Shown here: piece after piece, positions 60,001 through 64,000 of the stretch
Numbering within the stretch: position 1 is the first letter of the stretch
How the letters are laid out: the number at the start of each line of letters is the position of its first letter
Assembly: GCF_000346465.2 (NCBI RefSeq)
Contig: NC_034011.1
Span: forward strand, 7,346,611-7,410,610
Direction of reading: 5' to 3'
From: Prunus persica
Taxonomy: Eukaryota > Streptophyta > Magnoliopsida > Rosales > Rosaceae
Length of the DNA stretch: 64,000 nt
Position numbers and translations under genes: made by a program
Notes under the pieces: model-generated
What the model was told of the DNA's origin: nothing
Database searches by the model: none
Seen by the model: only the letters and a program-made list of their open reading frames with translations

Positions 60001-63000
60001 AGCCATGAATCTTCTAAGTTGGAACTGCCAAGGGCTTGGGAACCCTTGGACAGTTGAAGCATTACATTGTCTTGTCTGTAATGAGGTTCCCAAAATTGTG
60101 TTTCTTTGTGAAACACGTTGTTCTAGGAACGTTATGGAACCAGTTCGACTCAAATTAGGCTTTCGTCAATGTATTGTGGTGGAAAGTAATGGAGCCTCCG
60201 AGGGCCTTTGTTTGCTGTGGACAGACGAGTTAGCTGTTTCTCTGAGGTCTGCTAGCAATAACCACATCGATACAAAGGTGGAATTTTTTGGGGTATAGGG
60301 AAGATGACGCTTCACAGGTTTCTATGGTTGTCCCGTTATGGCGGAACGTCACCGTTCATGGGACCAATTGACAAGGCCGGAAGCAACAAATTCACTGCCC
60401 TGGTTGTGTTGTGGTGACTTCAATAAAATTTTAATAGTGGATGAGAAGATAGGTGGCAGGACTAGAGGGGCACGACAAATGCAAGGGTTCTAGCAGGTTG
60501 TGGATGAGTGTGGTTTCAAGGACTTAGGGTTTTCTGGACCAAAGTATACCTGGTGGTGGAATAGTCCGGAGGAAATCCAAATTCGGCTTGACCGTACCCT
60601 AATTACTATCAAATGGTTTTCTCGTTTTCCTGGCATGAAAGTCTTGCACTTAAACCCCACGAAGTCTAATCACTTGCCCATCAAAATTACAATCAGTAAG
60701 AGGATGTTATCAAATACCAGACGTCGGAAACTATTTTAGCTTTGAAGAGATGTGGGTAGAGCATGAGAATTGAATGGATGCTATAAGGGAGGAATGGCAC
60801 CGGCCTGAAAGTGGCGCTGTGCCAAGGGCTGTGACTGAAAAATTAAAAAGAACTCGGCTCTGGTTGTTGGAGTGGAGTAGATCAACTTTGGCTCCCTTCC
60901 ACATCAAATTAAAACCATGTAGACAAAACTAAGTGAGCTGTTGGAAGCCCCCACAACCCCACGAATGGTTGAGACCAGGAAGGAACTTATTGCACAACTT
61001 GATTTGCTTGTGGGAAAAAATGAAATTTATTGGCGGCAACGTTCTCAAGCACTTTGGTTGAAAGCGGGTGATCGTAATACTAAATTTTTTAACTATAATA
61101 AAGCTTCAAGTCGCAAAAGAAGGAATACTATTTCTGGACTGGAAGATGAGGATGGCAGATGGCAAATGACAAAATCCCAGCTGGAAAAAACAGTGGGCCA
61201 TTATTTCCAACAACTTTTTTCCTCTAATGGGCACACAAATTATGAGCATGTCTCATATGAGATGAACCAGGTTCTCTTAGTTGATTTCGCAGCAGAAGAA
61301 ATTAAACATGCACTCTTCTAGATGCATTTGTCAAAAGCCCCAAGTCCAGATGGCTTTTCTCCTTTATTCTACCAAAAGTACTAGGATGTGGTTGGCGTCG
61401 ATGTGGTCTCAACCATTCTACACTTCTTTCGAACAGGTCAGTTGTTGAAACGGATAAATTATACTCATGTGGTTCTTATCCCCAAGGTCCCTGATCCCAA
61501 AAATATGACACAATTGGGCCCGATCAGTTTGTGTAACGTTCTCTACAAAATTAGGGCTAAGATCCTAGCTAATCAGTTGAAAGTTATCCTCCCTTCCTTG
61601 ATTAGCGACTCGCAAAGTGCATTGTCTCTGGCGAATGATTTCACACAACTCCATTGTGGCTTTTGAACTGCTCCATTTCATGCATAAAAAAACACAAGGG
61701 AGGCAGGGGTATATGGCTTTTAAACTGGATATGAGTAAGGCCTATGATCGAGTGGAATAGAATTTCCTAGAGTCCTTGATGCTGGGGATAGGTTTTGATT
61801 GGCGGTGGGTTCACTTAATTATGGCATGCCTGACGTCAGTTTCCTACTCTTTCCTGTTGAATGGAAACCCAGTTGGTTATGTCATCCTACAACGTGGCCT
61901 GAGACAAGGTGACCCTCTTTCACCCTATTTATTTCTCTTATGTGCTGAGGCGTTCTCAGGTCTAATCTTGCATGCTGAACAAAACGGTACCATGCGGTAG
62001 CCTCTGTCGGGGAGATCCCATTATTAGCCATCTATTTTTTGCTGATAACAACCTCTTATTTTTAAAAGCAAGTCAAAAAGTTTGTGAACAGTTGAAACAA
62101 ATTCTCCAGCGCTATGAGCAGGTGTCAGGTGAAAAAAAAACTTGGATAAAAGTTGTGTCTCTTTTAGTAGAAATGTGGAGCGTGGAGACCAGGATCATTT
62201 TGCAACCACATTGGGAGTGGGGCAAGTTAACCAGCATGACAGATACTTGGGTTTGCCTACTCACATTGGCAAATCTTTGGGCCAATGTTTCAACTTGCTT
62301 AAAAATAGCGTATGGAAGAAAAATACAAGGCTGCATAGCAAAGTTATTAAGCTTTACTGGTAAAGAAATCCTTCTAAAAGTGGTTGCACAAGCGGTGCCC
62401 ATATACATGATGAGTTGCTTTATTATTCCTAAAGTTTTGCACGAGGAAATCCAGCAAGTGATGGCTAGTTATTGGTGGGTGAACAAGAACGGAGGCGAAA
62501 TATTCATTGGTTAAGCTGGAAAAACATGTGTAGACCAAAACATGAGGGTGGTCTTGGCTTTCAGAACCTTTATGCTTTTAATTTGGCTTTGGTAGCCAAG
62601 CAATTATGGAGTTTGTTTCATAACCCGCACTCGTTGGTGGCCCGTCTCCTCAAAGCTCGTTACTATAAAGATTGCTACATCCTAGAGGCCCCGCTGGGTA
62701 ACTCTCCTTCTTATGTTTGGAAAAGTTTGTGCGAAGCTAAAGTGGTCATTGAGAGAAGATCTCGTTGGCGAATTCGTGACGGTCAGAATGTTCAAAATTT
62801 GGGGCGACAGATGGTTGCCCACTCCAGACTCCTTCAAAGTCTCGTCTACGCCAGTGGAGGAGCATGATGACCCCCGTGTCAGTTTTCTTATTAATCCAGT
62901 TACTTTGCAATGGAAGACATATTTTCTATAAGCTTGGTTTTCTGTGAAAGAAGCGCCAATCATACAGAAAATTCCTTTGAGTTTCCGCCAGCCACCGAAC

Positions 63001-63938
63001 ACCTTGATTTGGCATGTTGAGAGACATGGATATTACTTATCCCCTCCAACTTGGGGGGGGAAGCCGCTCGAATCAATTGTGTGGCCAATGGTATCGTTGT
63101 ACCGGTTTGGAAGGTCCACATCTTTATTTGGAGAGCCGTGCTAAATATTCTGCCCACCAAAGTCAACTTGAAAAGGCGGGGCATAGCTGAGCTGGGAGGG
63201 TGCGTGTTTTGTGGAGAGGAGGAAACTAGCTTTTATGTACTTGTGCAGTGCCCCATGGTTGAAGCGGTTTGGCGTCATGTACTGGTGCAATGCCCCAATA
63301 GTTTTGCATGATGCTTTAGTTGCAGATTCTTTTTAATTTCCTTGTCTTTAGAAATTTTATATTGTACGGCTGTCATGTGTGGTATTTTTTCCTACCTCAG
63401 AGTTTTATCCCACGTGGTTTTCCTCGGGAAGCCAACAACTATCAATTTATCAAGACGAAAATCTATTATTAATTACAAAAAAAATTAAAACCCCATTTCA
63501 CAGAAGATCAAATAGTCTTTGAAATCCATATAAAATGACCAAATAATCTTGTTTGCATTTGACAAATACAAAATAATATATGCAGAACTGGTACTGCTAT
63601 GCGAAAACAGTGGCAGAGCAGACAGCTTGGGAAGAGGCCAAGGAGAAAGGGGTGGATTTGGTGGTGGTGAACCCAGTTTTGGTGCTCGGACCACTTCTCC
63701 AACCAACCGTCAACGCTAGCATCATCCACATCCTCAAGTACCTCAAAGGCTCTGCCAAGACTTATGCCAATTCTGTGCAGGCCTATGTGCATGTTAGGGA
63801 CGTGGCTCTGGCCCACATTCTGGTGTATGAAACTCCATCTGCCTCTGGAAGGTACCTTTGTGGTGAGAGTGTGCTTCACCGTGGAGACGTGGTGGAAATC
63901 CTAGCCACGTTCTTCCCAGAATACCCAATTCCCACCAG
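51096..63938 (+). CDS. CCR: Cinnamoyl-CoA reductase, exons 1-4 (3' end beyond window)
   Basis: CCR (EC 1.2.1.44) reduces hydroxycinnamoyl-CoA esters with NADPH to aldehydes in the cytosol, the entry step to monolignols. Exons: 51096-51234, 51483-51637, 55885-56070 and 63586-63938, all GT..AG with matching phases, about 277 codons so far of the usual roughly 335-340. The last exon(s) are outside. The ATG at 51096 gives [13 protein letters not shown], the usual short lead before the NADP-binding [14 protein letters not shown]. Other marks are [29 protein letters not shown] and the catalytic NWYCYAK. The Tyr and Lys of YxxxK are kept, but the family signature is NWYCYGK, so Gly is Ala here. [14 protein letters not shown] and [14 protein letters not shown] follow. 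No stop or frameshift is seen. Introns 2 (4.2 kb) and 3 (7.5 kb) are swollen by TEs; intron 3 carries a dead LINE in the same orientation. A recently duplicated or less-expressed CCR paralog is possible. Confidence 0.92.
51638..53065 (+). other. CCR intron 2, first part
   Basis: AT-rich intron sequence. A GC-richer patch at 52200-52510 may be a TE fragment but matches nothing I can name. Confidence 0.5.
53066..53630. mobile_element. hAT non-autonomous transposon in CCR intron 2
   Basis: The 565-bp unit has perfect 12-bp inverted ends TAGGGATGGCAA / TTGCCATCCCTA and a perfect 8-bp target duplication ACTACAAC (53058-53065 and 53631-53638). Both arms are rich in GGGGACGGGG-type sequence. No ORF is present. 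The features are decisive for hAT. Confidence 0.9.
53780..54168. mobile_element. Tourist-like (PIF/Harbinger) MITE in CCR intron 2
   Basis: The 389-bp unit has inverted ends GAGCATCCATAATG / CATTGTGGATGCTC (one mismatch) and TAA duplications at 53777-53779 and 54169-54171. It contains no ORF. Confidence 0.85.
54172..55884 (+). other. CCR intron 2, last part, with CCACCT-type repeat inside a probable TE
   Basis: 54840-55560 looks like one element. Left AAGCAGTTTAAGGTGTTTGA and right TTTACCAAACATGGAGCTG are loosely inverse, and AT-rich arms flank a CCACCT/CCACCA-rich core (55065-55330). The core could encode Gly- or Pro-rich peptides, but the Val/Glu frame on the minus strand is compositional. 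The rest is AT-rich. Confidence 0.45.
55065..55330. repeat. CCACCT/CCACCA hexamer-trimer repeat
   Basis: Degenerate triplet-phased CCACCT, CCACCA and CCTCCT units run for about 265 bp. Confidence 0.9.
56071..58699 (+). other. CCR intron 3, first part
   Basis: Very AT-rich, without genes. From about 57540 to 58330 an imperfect array repeats AATGTACCTATTTTT and TTTCTCTAAATAATG blocks at a spacing of roughly 35-60 bases. An internal near-copy of about 120 bp (57590-57690 and 57705-57800) is included. Confidence 0.6.
58832..59921 (+). pseudogene. LINE ORF1 (DUF4283-type RNA-binding protein), frameshifted
   Basis: Begins [18 protein letters not shown]. The DUF4283 region covers 58832-59270 ([42 protein letters not shown]). 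The frame then slips near 59240-59270 to [24 protein letters not shown] and [10 protein letters not shown], and again near 59440 to a Ser/Lys-rich tail ending at 59921. The CCHC knuckle expected after YEKLP is not seen. In active LINEs this protein binds element RNA. Confidence 0.8.
60005..63310 (+). pseudogene. LINE ORF2 (endonuclease, reverse transcriptase, zf-RVT), inactivated
   Basis: Begins [20 protein letters not shown], the endonuclease start, with [20 protein letters not shown] and RLDRTL downstream. The RT has [48 protein letters not shown] and [16 protein letters not shown]. The metal-binding FADD box is FADN (Asn codon at 62047-62049), and KAYDRVEW ends in a stop (61758-61760) where Trp is expected. 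Many frameshifts follow. The C-terminal part has [37 protein letters not shown] and CVFCGEEE (zf-RVT). It would nick and prime DNA for insertion; it cannot do so now. Confidence 0.85.
63311..63585 (+). other. CCR intron 3, end
   Basis: Ordinary intron sequence runs from the LINE end to the AG acceptor at 63584-63585. Confidence 0.6.
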
Positions 63939-64000
63939 GTAAGTACATCATCATCCTCATCAATTTTGTTTTCTTTATTTCTTGTCTACATAAGATATTT

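Larger units (their letters stand above)
58700..63310 (+). mobile_element. LINE (L1-type) inserted in CCR intron 3, inactive
   Basis: ORF1 and ORF2 remnants of a plant L1-type LINE lie in the same orientation as CCR. The element ends in the zf-RVT region without an RNase H. No clear poly(A) or target duplication was found, so the 3' end is truncated or rearranged. Several stops and frameshifts break both ORFs. Confidence 0.85.

Overview
This is a plant nuclear window, very probably from a woody eudicot. The genes are intron-rich with GT..AG splice sites, and the TE mix is typical of plants: Ty1/copia, long solo LTRs, L1-type LINEs, PIF/Harbinger, CACTA, hAT, tRNA-derived SINEs and an endogenous pararetrovirus. 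The close fit of the CCR exons and of several repeat families to what I remember from apple, pear and cherry suggests Rosaceae; that is inference, not proof. No bacterial-type operon, rRNA, true tRNA or CRISPR array is present.

Layout. 1-3134 is the right part of a decayed PIF/Harbinger transposon (transposase and Myb-like genes converging). It is inserted into an endogenous caulimovirid locus (3135-12436) that carries two copies in opposite orientation and is itself split by a 2.9-kb solo LTR (9288-12214). 12437-18400 is TE debris: an AT-rich duplicated block, a partial LTR of the same family, a GC-rich hAT-like element and a dispersed repeat. 18512-28186 is the first host gene, a PDS5 homolog C-like cohesin cofactor with 14 coding exons. 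28187-33924 holds two SINEs, a MITE and a second copy of the dispersed repeat. 33925-44200 is a nest: the 3' tail of a LINE, cut first by a 2.8-kb solo LTR and again by a copia element with intact gag and pol frames. 44285-44525 is a fragment of plastid atpB. 45188-48650 is a non-autonomous CACTA element full of subterminal GCGCGACGAA-type repeats. 51096-63938 is the second host gene, cinnamoyl-CoA reductase (CCR). Its first four exons are present, with two very large introns (4.2 and 7.5 kb) that hold hAT and Tourist MITEs and a dead L1-type LINE; the last exon(s) lie beyond the window.

Function. Only two loci look like working host genes: the PDS5-like gene (sister-chromatid cohesion, chromatin, DNA repair) and CCR (first committed step of monolignol/lignin synthesis). 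They are unrelated in pathway and on the same strand. The copia element is the only TE that looks recently active: its gag and pol are open and its LTRs are nearly identical.

I do not see an unmistakable new biological system. The most unusual structure is the inverted endogenous pararetrovirus, whose two viral promoter regions face each other across about 2 kb of viral coding sequence. That layout could make double-stranded viral RNA.
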